DNA from: Diacronema lutheri
Lineage: Eukaryota > Haptophyta > Pavlovophyceae > Pavlovales > Pavlovaceae
Length of the DNA: 64,000 nt
Direction: 5' to 3'
NCBI GenBank assembly: GCA_019448385.1
Contig: JAGTXO010000002.1
Coordinates: 1,364,001 to 1,428,000 of the forward strand
Program-made: the position numbers and the translations under genes
Notes under the pieces: model-generated
Databases searched by the model: none
What the model was told of the DNA's origin: nothing
What the model saw: only the letters and a program-made list of their open reading frames with translations
Shown: piece by piece, positions 1-9,383 of the stretch
How positions within the stretch are numbered: the stretch's first letter is position 1
Layout: every line of letters begins with the position of its first letter

Positions 1-712
1 CGATCACGTACGCCGCGTCTCTCTTCATAAGCGTCGTGGCAGGTATCCGCCTTTGGCTGCGCGACGAGGACGAGCGCAAGCGCAATCGGGCTCTCGAGGA
101 GCGCAATCTGGCGTTCGACGAGGAGGAGCGCAAGCGCAAGCTGGCTCTCGAGGAGCGCAAGCTGGCTCTCGAGGAGCGCAAGCTTGCGTTTGACGAGGAG
201 GAGCGCAAGCGCAAGTTTGCATTTGACGAGGAGGAGCGCGAGCGCAAGCTGGCGCAGCCGTTCACGCGGAAGCTATGGGGCTGAGGCGCGCTTCGCACTC
301 AACACAGTGATCGTCGTACACTGCACTGCCCGCTGCACACATCGACGAGCTGCACGGCGCAGCGAGGCACCTGCCTCTGCCAGACGCCGAGCAGGCGTGC
401 GCGTCGCTGCGCTTCGCCATTGGCTGCCGCCTGCGCCCAGTTTTGCGCACGCGAGCCTACCCACACACTCGCTTGGCTGCCATCTCTTGCTTGGGGCTCG
501 CACGGCGCTGGCGACGGCCAGCTCGCCCTGCGCAACGAGCTGCGCGAGCCCGCACGCGCTTTGACACGGTATGTTCCGAACCAGCGCAGACAGATCGCTG
601 CTCACTCGGCTTTGTCGCGTCACGCCTGTGCGTGGGGCAAATGTCAATGTGACTGAGTTGAACTTAGCACTCCCACCGCCTCACGCGCCAGCGCCGATGG
701 CGGCGCCATGCG
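1..712. repeat. Direct repeat, left copy of the duplicated gene segment
   Basis: Nearly identical to 3261-3997, covering the 3' half of the gene and about 430 bp beyond its stop codon. The offset is 3260 before and 3227 after a 33-bp in-frame length difference. Identity ends just after the GCCGATGGCGGCGCCA block. The left copy lacks the poly-G tract that interrupts the right copy. Confidence 0.9.
3..284 (+). CDS. Coiled-coil membrane protein, copy 1, 5' part outside the window
   Basis: The last 93 codons of a gene that runs in from the left edge; no start is visible. The frame is set by alignment to the complete paralogue at 2891-3511, to which position 1 corresponds at 3261. It starts inside a hydrophobic segment (ITYAASLFISVVAGIRLWL) and continues as a highly charged helix built from 7-residue LALEERK and 11-residue LAFDEEERKRK units, ending QPFTRKLWG. 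Relative to the paralogue it has one extra 11-residue unit (33 bp, FAFDEEERERK). The copy has no frameshift or internal stop, so it may be functional. I do not recognise a named family. Confidence 0.6.
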   Translation: MTYAASLFISVVAGIRLWLRDEDERKRNRALEERNLAFDEEERKRKLALEERKLALEERKLAFDEEERKRKFAFDEEERERKLAQPFTRKLWG

Positions 713-2890
713 GCGCATCCGGTGCTGGGTGCCAGTCGAGAGCATACCCCGGGCGCAGAAAATCGCTGCCTTGCCCGATCCGGGCGCCAAGCGCGACGGC
801 TGGCCGCGCCACGCGAGGGCGCGCGGCAGCGGCTGTTGCGGCGTCCAGCGGCGGCGGAGGAGCAGCCCAGCGGCAGCGATGTACATGGCGTCAAAAACGG
901 CGTCAAGTCGCGCGCCGGCTCGTCCTCGTCGTGCGGCTTGACGGCCTCAAGGTGCGCGCCCGCGACCATGTTGCACACGTGGTCGCAGTCGACGCGCAGC
1001 TTGGCGGCGGCGGAGGCGGTCGCGGCCGTGAGCGTCTCCGAAGACGAACATCGCTTAAGTCAGGAGTCAGGACAGCGGGGTCAGCGCGTCACTGCGTAGG
1101 ATCAAGCCGCCGCCAACGTCATCGACCCCCGCGCATCCAGGGCACCAGCGAGCGAGCGGCGTGGCCGCGCAGGCTTATAGGCCCGCCCGCGCCTGACCGC
1201 CGCGCATCGCCGCCCGCGCGCCCCTGCTTCCGTGGCAGGTGTCGTCACCAGCAGCCGCGCACGCGCACGCAGAGGCCCAGAGGCCGACGACAACCACCGC
1301 CGTCACTGAGCCACCGTCAGCCACGCCGCCGAGCCACTCGCCGCCGCCGCAAAGCCCGCCGCCCGCCCGCCCCTTGCGCGCCGCCGGCCCCCCACGCCGC
1401 CGTGCAGCCCGCCGTCGCCGTGGAGCGCGTCGCCGCCCACCCTCAGTGAGCCGCAGTCCCCCACGACACCGAAATCCCGACTTCAACCCCAGCCCCAACC
1501 CCATCCGCGCACCAACCCTGCCCGCACTCACCACCCGCACACCCCGCATCCCAACCCAGCGAGTCGCCGCCGTCGAGTGCATCGCCGCGCACCGCCAGCA
1601 AGCCGTCACCCGCCACGCCACTGTGCAGCCTGCCGTCGCCGCAGAGCGCGTCGCCGCTCGCGGCCAGCGCGCCGCCGCCCGCCACGCCACTGTGCGGCCC
1701 ATCGCCGCCGTCCAGCCCGCCGCCGTCGGGTGCCACGCCACCGAGAGCGCCCAATCACACCGGCGGAGCGCGGCACCATCCCGAGCACGCCATGCCGCCA
1801 CCGCCCGTGCCGCCCAGCCCGCGCGCTCCTTCGCTCCCAAACCGACCGACGGCGGCAAAAAGTGTGTGTTTCGTCGCGCCGGCGCAGTCGATGGGCAGGG
1901 GCGGCGGAGCGCGCGGAGCGCGGTCGCCAGAGCGCGACGGAGGCAGCCGTCGCTACACAAAAAGTTGTCCGAGCACGTCACGCCGCCGCCGCCGCCCGTG
2001 CAGCCGCACCCGCGCGCCCTTTCGCGCCCAAGCCCACCGACGATCAAAACAATTCTGACGGCGCTGACGACAGCGGACACCTCCCGTCCAGACCACTCAC
2101 GCGTCCGCGCCCGCCTGCGCCGCCTCCTTGGCCGCATGCCACGGCGCCGCCCAAGCGCGTGCGCACCAACCGTGCGCGCGCGAGCGGCAGCTGCGTGTGC
2201 CCGCGCACGACGCACGCAGCGAGCTGGCGGCGCATAACGCGCCCGAGCGACGCCTGAGCGGCCGCGCGAGTCGGAGCGCGCAGAGAGAAACGAGCGGGAC
2301 GCCGCCAGACGAAACTGCGACGCCCAGCTGCTGCGGCGCGAAGTCGCCCGCCGCCAGCGCCTTGTGTGACGCGCGCGAAACTACCGCCTTGGACACCGCC
2401 CGTCGCAGCGCGCAGCCGATCCCGACCGGAAGAGCGTCTTCGCGCCTATCCAACCCGGGCGTGCACTTGCGGAGCGCCAGCAGCACGGAGGAAAAGACGA
2501 AGTTAAACCACGCCGGAGCGAGTTGCTGGCGACGCGCGTCGCAAACTAATATGCTCGTAAGGTGGCGAGCCGCCGGCCGGCCGGCCGCCATCCATGCACC
2601 CGCAACCATGCGCCCACCGCCCTCCTCCGCACGCGGCAAACAACCGTTCGGATTCAAAAGGCTTACGAACGGATCCCCAATGTCGGCACCGTATTGTGCC
2701 GTGCGCAGGGTCCGCGGTGGGCGTGTCTTGCGCGACGAGAGCGCGTTGTGCACATCTTCTTGACGACTCGTCTCCCCCCAAAAAACAGCGTGCAGTCGAA
2801 GGGATAATACCCATATACTCACCAAATAGCCGATACTTTCACCCCCATACAGGGATACAGGAATGTGGGTGAGCGGATGATGGTGCCGCC
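713..2890. other. Gene-poor GC-rich spacer with degenerate repeats
   Basis: I could not support a gene in these 2.2 kb. Long open frames exist on both strands, but they are made almost only of Pro, Ala, Arg, Ser and Thr with no domain, as expected from high GC. The sequence is full of short degenerate repeats. 1800-1857 and 1993-2047 are diverged copies of one block (CCGCCCGTG...CGCGCCCTTTCGC...CCGACCGA), and 1560-1740 repeats a GCCACGCCACTGTGC unit. The last 200 bp before the gene at 2891 are less GC-rich and probably hold its promoter. Confidence 0.5.
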
Positions 2891-3511
2891 ATGAGGTTGC
2901 TGCTTGTCGCGCTCATCGTTGGCGGCAGTGCGGCCTTCGTGCCGCTCGGCGCCATTCGGTGCCGCGGCCGTGGCTTCGCTGGCGCAGCGCCTCATTGCGG
3001 CCAATCCCAGACCACCGTCGTCGGCCACACGCCGCTGCCTCTGCACGCCCCGCGCGCGCGGCTGCCTCTGCACGCCGCGCGCGCGCGGCCGCGCATGCTC
3101 TTCAACACACCGTCGCGGCTTGGCGCAGACATTGTGCTTGCGATTGCGAACTGGTTCGGCCAATGGTCGATCAGGATGGCACCCCGCGCGCTCGCCGACG
3201 CGGTGCTCTTGACAGGCAAAGGGCTCACCGACGCGGTGCTCTCGACAGGCAAATGGCTCACGATCACGTACGCCGCGTCTCTCTTCATAAGCGTCGTGGC
3301 AGGTATCCGCCTTTGGCTGCGCGACGAGGACGAGCGCACGCGCAATCGGGCTTTCGAGGAGCGCAAGCTGGCGTTCGACGAGGAGGAGCGCAAGCGCAAG
3401 CTGGCTCTCGAGGAGCGCAAGCTGGCTCTCGAGGAGCGCAAGATGGCATTTGACGAGGAGGAGCGCAAGCGCAAGCTGGCGCAGCCGTTCACGCTGAAGC
3501 TATGGGGCTGA
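2891..3511 (+). CDS. Plastid-targeted coiled-coil membrane protein, copy 2
   Basis: 206 residues, single exon, first ATG. The N-terminus is a clear signal peptide (MRLLLVALIVGGSAAFVPL) with a phenylalanine at the likely cleavage point, the mark of bipartite plastid targeting in algae with complex red plastids; residues 20-75 are basic and hydroxylated like a transit peptide. A hydrophobic segment near residues 123-140 (ITYAASLFISVVAGIRLWL) is followed by a charged coiled coil of 7- and 11-residue units (LALEERK, LAFDEEERKRK) to the C-terminus QPFTLKLWG. The gene carries three internal tandem duplications: PLPLHAPRAR/LPLHAARAR, LTDAVLSTGK/LADAVLLTGK, and the coiled-coil units. The function is not recognised; anchoring or spacing at a plastid membrane is only a guess from shape. 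Confidence 0.75.
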   Translation: MRLLLVALIVGGSAAFVPLGAIRCRGRGFAGAAPHCGQSQTTVVGHTPLPLHAPRARLPLHAARARPRMLFNTPSRLGADIVLAIANWFGQWSIRMAPRALADAVLLTGKGLTDAVLSTGKWLTITYAASLFISVVAGIRLWLRDEDERTRNRAFEERKLAFDEEERKRKLALEERKLALEERKMAFDEEERKRKLAQPFTLKLWG

Positions 3512-3907
3512 GGCGCGCTTTGCACTGAACACAGTGATCGTCGTACACTGCACTGCCCGCTGCACACATCGACGAGCTGCACGGCGCAGCGAGGCACCTG
3601 CCTCTGCCAGACGCCGAGCAGGCGTGCGCGTCGCTGCGCTTCGCCATTGGCTGCCGCCTGCGCCCAGTTTTGCGCACGCGAGCCTACCCACACACTCGCT
3701 TGGCTGGCATCTCTTGCTTGGGGCTCGCACGGCGCTGGCGACGGCCAGCTCGCCCTGCGCAACGAGCTGCGCGAGCCCGCACGCGCTTTGACACGGTATG
3801 TTTCGAACCAGCAAAGCAGACAGATCGCTGTTCACTCGGCTTTGTCGCGTCACGCCTGTGCGTGGGGCAAATGTCAATGTGACTGAGTTGGACTTAGCAC
3901 TCCCACC

Positions 3908-3970
<63 letters not shown>

Positions 3971-3997
3971 CGATCCAGCGCCGATGGCGGCGCCAGT
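3261..3997. repeat. Direct repeat, right copy
   Basis: Partner of 1-712. A few substitutions, one 33-bp deletion in the coding part and a 56-base poly-G insertion at 3910-3965 distinguish the copies. Conservation of about 430 bp of 3' flank as well as coding sequence shows a segmental duplication rather than retroposition. Confidence 0.9.
3910..3965. repeat. Homopolymer G tract, 56 bases
   Basis: Uninterrupted G run, the longest homopolymer in the window, in the 3' flank of the second coiled-coil gene. The left copy of the duplication has no such tract at the equivalent place (about 681). A C run of about 25 follows at 4052-4076, just downstream of the NOG1 stop codon. The assembled length may be inaccurate. 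Confidence 0.9.
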
Positions 3998-4145
3998 GAA
4001 GCGAAACAATGGCGGATGGACGGCAAACATTCGCGTGCGAGCTTGGCGCAGCCCCCCCCCCCCCCCCCCCCCCCCCTCCCCAAAGCTGAGGGCGCTACTG
4101 GTCTGCCATGAGAGTGCACTCGGCCAACGACCGACGCCGCGGCGT

Positions 4146-6191
4146 CTACCTGCGGTCGGTCTTGCCGATGCCGCGCTTGCCCGTCAGCATCCACTTCTCC
4201 TTCTTCATCGTGATGACGCGGTCGGACTCGCCCACCTTTCCGTGCAGGTTGCGCTGGCGCTGCTGCTTCTTGAGTAGCTTGTCCGCCGAGCGAACCATCG
4301 ACTCGTCGCGCAGGCCGGCGACCGAGCGCGAACGCGGCCGGCTCGCGCTCTTGGACTCGCCGCGGATGGCCACCTTTGAGTGCGAGCGCACAAGCTTGGC
4401 GGCCTTGCGCTCGTCGGGCGTGAGCTCGGACTTGGGCTTCTTCGAGCCCGTGCGCGCCGCGGCCTCCTCCGCGTCACCGCGCGAGGCGGAGAGGCCGCGG
4501 CGCGGCGACGTCGAGCGGCCGCGCTTGCGCAGGTTCTGAAGGTCATCGTCGCCTGTCCGCACGCCGACGGACGCGAGGTGGCGCTTGAGGCCCTCGACGG
4601 TGCGCTCGGGGCGGATGACCTTGGAGCGCGGCACGATCGGTCGGTTGCCGCCCTTGTCGTCGCGGTGCTTGTTAACGATGAGCCTCTTCTTGTGCCGAAT
4701 GCGTTCGGCGAGCTCGTGCGTCGCCGCGTCGTCGTCGTCCATCGGCTCGGCGACGCCCTCGAGCTCGGCGAGCTCGATCAGCCGGTCCTCCTCCGCCTCG
4801 AGCGCCTCAAGCTTCGCCTCGATCTCCGGATCCACAAAGTCCGCGATGTTCTTGCCGTCCATGATCTCCGGGATGACGTCGAATTTCCATTCGTCGGTTT
4901 TGAGGTCCCAATAGTTTTGGTACGGGAACGAGAAGACGCCTGCGCCGCCCTCCTCCTCCTGCAGGTCGCGCAGCGTCTTGCGCTTGGGCAGCACGCCGCC
5001 GTCGTCGCCACCCTCCGCGTCCATCGCGCGCGCCTCGCGAGCCGCGCGCACCGACGCCGGGATCGCAGGCGCGCGCTCGCGCGCGTCGCGCGGCCGGACG
5101 GTCGCGACGTGGATGCGGTTCAGCACGTCCTCAACCTTCTTGGTGCCCATCTTCTGCTCGACGCGCTCGCGCAGGAGCATGTCGCACGCCGCGCCCTTCA
5201 CGTCGGCCACACCCTGCTCGGAGAAGGTGGACATGGGCAACACCGTTGCACCCGTCGAGCGGATGAACTCGATGAGCTCGACCTCGTCAGGCCGGAGGTC
5301 GTCCATGCTGCGCACGTCGGTCTTGTTGACGGCGACGAGGAGCGGCTTGTTCGCAAAGAGAGGCTGAATCGACTTAAACAGCGCCGTCTGCTGCGCGAGC
5401 GAGTAGCCGCACTGCTCCGAGATGTCGAGCACGTAGAGGACGGTGCAGCGGAGGTGCGCGAGCGCGGTGATCGACTGCATCTCGATCGTGTTGCGCTCCT
5501 CGAGCGGCTTGTCGAGGACGCCGGGCGTGTCGATCACCTGCCAGCGCATGTACTTGTAGTCCATGTGCCCCACGTACAGCGACTTAGTCGTGAACGCGTA
5601 CGGCTGCACCTCGACGTTTGCGCGCGTGACCTTGTTCATGAAGGACGACTTGCCCACGTTGGGGAAGCCCGCGACGAGGATGGTGCGCGTGTTTGGGTCG
5701 ATGCTCGGGAGGCGGGACATGTGCTGGCGCACCTGCTCGAGGTACGCGAGCCCCGCCTTGTTCCGCTTGATGATCGTGCACATCCGCCCCAGCGCGGCGC
5801 GCTTGAGCGCCTTGCAGCGGAAGAGTGAGTCGCCGTACTTGAGCATCTTCACATAGTCGCGCCCGACGGTGTCGATCAGCTTCTTGGCAAGCGAGAGCTG
5901 GCCGAGCGCGAGCTTGTAATGGTCGCGGTCGTACAGGATGTTGAGCAGGTCCGCGTAGAAGGGGTGGATGTCGTCGAGCCGCGGAAAGTCGGTGAGGATG
6001 AGCGCGATCTTCTCCGCGTAGTTGGTCTGCGTGAATTTGACCTTGCGCATGTAGAAGGAGCGGATGCGGTTGATCGAGTAGCCGGCGTGGATCACGGTCG
6101 GCGTGCCGCGCTGCGTCTTCGACAGCACGACGTCCACAAAGTCGGACGCCGTCGGCACCTGCTGGATCTTCTTAAAGTTGTAGACCACCAT
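4146..6191 (-). CDS. NOG1: Nucleolar GTP-binding protein 1 (NOG1/GTPBP4)
   Basis: 681 residues, no intron. It is an essential 60S ribosome assembly GTPase of the nucleolus. The start at 6191 gives MVVYNFKKIQQVP, matching the family's YNFKKI start; an upstream in-frame extension lacks conservation. A helical NOG1 N-domain (about 1-165, with FYMRKVKFTQ and LTDFPRLDDIHPFYADL) precedes the G domain: G1 GFPNVGKS at 175-182, a threonine pair at 201-202, G3 DTPG at 221-224, G4 NKTD at 289-292. The NOGCT region (about 400-470) and a basic RS-flavoured tail ending KEKWMLTGKRGIGKTDRR follow. All GTPase motifs are intact. It is transcribed away from the DUF1415 gene. Confidence 0.98.
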   Translation of the reverse strand: MVVYNFKKIQQVPTASDFVDVVLSKTQRGTPTVIHAGYSINRIRSFYMRKVKFTQTNYAEKIALILTDFPRLDDIHPFYADLLNILYDRDHYKLALGQLSLAKKLIDTVGRDYVKMLKYGDSLFRCKALKRAALGRMCTIIKRNKAGLAYLEQVRQHMSRLPSIDPNTRTILVAGFPNVGKSSFMNKVTRANVEVQPYAFTTKSLYVGHMDYKYMRWQVIDTPGVLDKPLEERNTIEMQSITALAHLRCTVLYVLDISEQCGYSLAQQTALFKSIQPLFANKPLLVAVNKTDVRSMDDLRPDEVELIEFIRSTGATVLPMSTFSEQGVADVKGAACDMLLRERVEQKMGTKKVEDVLNRIHVATVRPRDARERAPAIPASVRAAREARAMDAEGGDDGGVLPKRKTLRDLQEEEGGAGVFSFPYQNYWDLKTDEWKFDVIPEIMDGKNIADFVDPEIEAKLEALEAEEDRLIELAELEGVAEPMDDDDAATHELAERIRHKKRLIVNKHRDDKGGNRPIVPRSKVIRPERTVEGLKRHLASVGVRTGDDDLQNLRKRGRSTSPRRGLSASRGDAEEAAARTGSKKPKSELTPDERKAAKLVRSHSKVAIRGESKSASRPRSRSVAGLRDESMVRSADKLLKKQQRQRNLHGKVGESDRVITMKKEKWMLTGKRGIGKTDRR

Positions 6192-6426
6192 GGTACCCCG
6201 GGCGACGTCCGCGTGGCCCTGTCGTCGTTCCAACAATCTGAAACGATGGCGGATTGAGAGATGGCGGCTTGAGTTCGGTGCCTGTGACGGGGGAGACGTC
6301 CACCGGCGTGCGCCGGGGCTCGCGCACTCGATAGGACCTGCTTCCGCTCCGTGACCAGGTGAAACACGCGAGCGAGTGGATCAGCGATCTGAACTTCATG
6401 GCTCAGCCTCAGGACCAGCGGGCCAG

Positions 6427-7143
6427 TCAGGCCCTGACCTTGCGCGGCGCACAGCCGCCGAGCAGCCCGCGCATGTGCGCGCTTCCGAGCGCGCGCGTGC
6501 GCGCCACGTTGGCGCTCCAAATCTGCTCGGCGTCCACACGGCCCGCGCGCAGCGCGCGCGTGACGTCCGCCTCGCGCAGCAGGTGGAAGACGGGGCAGGG
6601 CGACCGGTTCGTCCAATTCGAGGCGTCGTGCTCTTCCGTCTCGGCGAAGCGAAAGGTCGGATGGAAGGTGGCGAGCTGGATCACGCCCGTGAGGTCGCGC
6701 GCGTCAATCATGTCCTCGACCGCGGCGGCGCCATCCAAGAAGCTCGCGAAGGACTCGAAGGCGCCCGGCGACGCGACGAGGGTCGTCGCGCGCTCGGTGA
6801 CGCCCGCCGTGTCAGCGAGCGTCCGCAGCTCGCGAGCGACGCAGGTGAGCACGTCGCCCTCGTCCCCGCGCTCGACGACGACGCGCATGCCGCCGGCGGC
6901 GGCCGCCGCCGCCCACGGGCACAGCTCCAGGCCGATGACGCAGGTTTGCACCCAGCACGACACCGAACGTGTCCACGCGTCGCTCTCTGCGCGCACGACC
7001 GTCGGCGTCCACTGTGCGGACGCGTCGGACGGGTTGGCTGCGGCCGCGACCGCAAACGACGTCCACACGATGCCGGCCGCGCGTGCGGTTGGAGCTTGGC
7101 ACGCTCCGGGCCGTCGACGTGAGCGCAACATACGTCCGGCCAT
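6427..7143 (-). CDS. DUF1415 family protein
   Basis: About 238 residues from the ATG at 7143 (a second in-frame ATG lies at 7131). The core matches the DUF1415 family, mainly known from proteobacteria and some eukaryotes: GLELCPWA near residue 70, then LTGVIQLATFHPTFRFA, then NWTNRSPCPVFHLLREA. The biochemical role of this family is not established. The first 45 residues are rich in Arg, Ala and Ser with no acidic residue before about 40, which would fit mitochondrial or plastid import. The open frame continues upstream over the divergent Tic22 gene but is unconserved there. The intergenic gap to that gene is only 31 bp. Confidence 0.85.
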   Translation of the reverse strand: MAGRMLRSRRRPGACQAPTARAAGIVWTSFAVAAAANPSDASAQWTPTVVRAESDAWTRSVSCWVQTCVIGLELCPWAAAAAAGGMRVVVERGDEGDVLTCVARELRTLADTAGVTERATTLVASPGAFESFASFLDGAAAVEDMIDARDLTGVIQLATFHPTFRFAETEEHDASNWTNRSPCPVFHLLREADVTRALRAGRVDAEQIWSANVARTRALGSAHMRGLLGGCAPRKVRA

Positions 7144-7174
7144 CGCGAAAAGTCGGTCCAAAATCACGTGGAGC
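7144..7174. promoter_or_regulatory. Putative bidirectional promoter, DUF1415/Tic22
   Basis: 31 bp separate the two divergent start codons; no TATA box is seen. Transcription of each gene must start within or beyond the other gene's 5' coding end, unless one of the starts chosen is too far upstream. Confidence 0.4.
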
Positions 7175-8902
7175 ATGCGCGTCGCGCTCATCATCGCGCT
7201 GCTCGCCTGCGCATCGGGCGTGGTGCACGCGGAGGACCGCGCGCAGCGGCCGTTTAGACGCGGGCGCGTCGCTGGGCGACGGCCCACGCGCCGCCGCGAG
7301 CCCGACGCGGCTGTTGACCGCGCCATCCCGCTCGCCGTGTCGCTTCCGATCGGGCTCGGGATTGGCGCCGCCGTGCTGCCGCTCTCGCCTGTGTACGCGG
7401 CGATCGCGCTGGGCGTGACGCAGGCGCCAGGCTCGCGCGTGCTGCTGGGGCGCTTCGCCTCAGCTGTCGGCGGCGCCCTCGGCTTGCGCCGCGCACGGCC
7501 TGCCGAGGAGGACATAACCGTCCGCACGTTTGCGCGCGCCCTCAACGCGCGCTTGCCAAACATCGTCGATGAGCTGGACCAAGTGCCGGTTTTCCTCGTC
7601 GTCGACGAGTCGGGCAAGCCGCTCAAGATTGCGGTTGGCGAGGACTCGAGCTCCAACCTTACTTTCGCCTACCTCGAATTCTCGGACGCGCAGGGCCTGT
7701 CGCGCGGCCTGCGCACCCCAGACGGCGAGCCCGTTGAGGGCATCAAAGTCTTTGGGTGGGCGCCGACCTTGCCGTTCGCGCGCGCGCATCAAAGCCCCGC
7801 GCATCGCACGCACGTCCTCATCTGCGCGCGCGCGCGCGCTCTTGCGCCACGCGCTGACGCGCGCGCCCTCACGGCGCGCGTGCCCACGGCCCGCGCCGTG
7901 CGGACCCGGCCGCACCCGAGGCAGCACGTCGCTCGGCTCGGTCGTGCGCGAGTACCTCGAGCGGCGCGACACGAACGGCACGGACGAGATGCTCATCATG
8001 CCATCGAGCATCGAGGTGCGCACCGCGCAGGAGCTGATCGCCAAGCTGGGCACGAGCAACACTCTGGTGCCGAATTCAGTTCCTATCTATCAAGTTGAGG
8101 GTTTGCCCGCAGATGATGCCGACGCGGGCGCCGAGGCGGGCGGCGGCGGCGCGGCGGCGGACGGCGAGGGCTCGAGCGCGCAAGGCACTGCTGCCGCGCA
8201 GCCGCCACCCGTCCTCTCCTTCTTCCGCTTCTCCGACATGCAGGCGCGCGTCGAGGCGGTCAAGTCGCGCGACCCGGTCGCGATGCCGCAGCTCAAAGTA
8301 CGCCTTATGAGGCTGCACGAGGTCGCTGCCCTCGCAGGCTCGGAGCGGCTGCCCGGTGCGCGCGCGCGCGCGCCGAGCGCGAAGAAGCGCTCAACATGTC
8401 ACGGCGTGCCGTGACCCCAACGCCTGCCGTTGTCCGTCCGCTCGACCCGGGCGCTTGGGCTGCGCACCGCATACGCGCGTTTGCGCCCCGCCAACGCCCC
8501 GCCGAGCAGCTCGCGACACGCGCATGCGTGCCCGCCAGCGCCGCGCGCCGCATACGCGCGAGTGCACGCGCTCGCGGCTCGCACCACGCGCCAAGCACAC
8601 ACGCCACTTACTGCCCCGGTCGCAGCCTCGGCTTCTCGCACCGGACCGCTCCCTTCTCCAGCCGGACCACACGCGGGCGCGGCATCGGTCGTGCTCGCCA
8701 CGCTCGCCCCTTACTGAAGAACCGCGACCCGCGGCCGCGGCCGGCCGCGTGCGCCGCGCGCCCTTCCCGCCCTTTTTCCGTTACAGGCAAGCCTCGCTTC
8801 ATCCCGTCCACGAGCGCAGTGACCGCGCTCGCGTCGATGCGTGCGAGCGGGAGCGGCGGCCCGCCGCCAGGCGGCGGCGCGCGGGAGAGGAGCGAGGCGT
8901 GA
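7175..8902 (+). CDS. Tic22-like plastid protein import factor
   Basis: Three exons: 7175-7755, 7925-8355, 8787-8902, giving 375 residues; both junctions keep phase (GG/C and G/GC). An ER-type signal peptide (MRVALIIALLACASGVVHA) is followed by an Arg-rich transit-like stretch, then a hydrophobic segment (SLPIGLGIGAAVLPLSPVY). The rest has the two-lobed Tic22 pattern: VPVFLVVDESGKPL with FAYLEFSDAQ in lobe one, NSVPIYQVEG and VLSFFRFSDMQARVEAVKSRDP then LKVRLMRLHEV in lobe two, and exon 3 KPRFIPSTSAVTAL. Tic22 proteins assist import in the inter-envelope space. An Ala/Gly-rich insert lies between VEG and the VLSFF strand. Intron 1 is GTGGGC...CAG; intron 2 (431 bp) opens GTGCGCGCGCG and ends TTACAG. 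Confidence 0.82.
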
Positions 8903-9180
8903 GGCTGCTGGCCCTCGCCCAGGGCTCGTCGGCTGCGCGCGCTGCGCTGCTGTCAGCGCAGGCGCAAGCGCGCGCCGCGGAGGCCGTGTGCCACGCCGTC
9001 TGACCTGCGCACAGCCCGTCGGGCTTTGCTCGAGCGGCGCGCGCAACGCCGCGGCATCGTCAACCTCGCTGAGTGGCCATCACTGTATGACAGCCCGTGC
9101 CGATCTGAATCGAGCTGTACTTCGCAATGTACATCACCCTTTCTTCTCTTTTCCCCTGCGCCCTGCGCACTGCTCAGCCA

Positions 9181-9217
<37 letters not shown>

Positions 9218-9383
9218 ACTCGACACCCCATCTTCGATGCGCAAGGCGGGCGCAGAGCTGAGAATCGAGAGCACACGTCGGGGCGCAGTGCATGCCGCCG
9301 TCGAGCTGGCGGCCGCGCGGCCACTCCCGCCGCTGGTGCACAGACGTGCTCGGCCAACCGCTCCGGCGCTTCGACGTTTCTGC
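8903..9383. other. Convergent intergenic region, Tic22-like / PRP4 kinase
   Basis: 481 bp between two stop codons. It holds a 35-base C run at 9183-9217 inside a C-rich stretch; I see no gene. It presumably contains both 3' untranslated regions. Confidence 0.6.
9183..9217. repeat. Homopolymer C tract, about 35 bases
   Basis: Uninterrupted C run in the convergent 3' region between the Tic22-like and PRP4 kinase genes. Confidence 0.9.

Noticed and set aside
571-2237. Open frames of about 290-350 codons on both strands of the left spacer
   Set aside because: Composition is almost only Ala, Arg, Pro, Ser and Thr, no domain is visible and both strands are equally open, as expected by chance at this GC content.
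7144-7656. A longer DUF1415 N-terminus reaching 7656
   Set aside because: It would run antisense through the Tic22 exon, and the extra residues show no family conservation.
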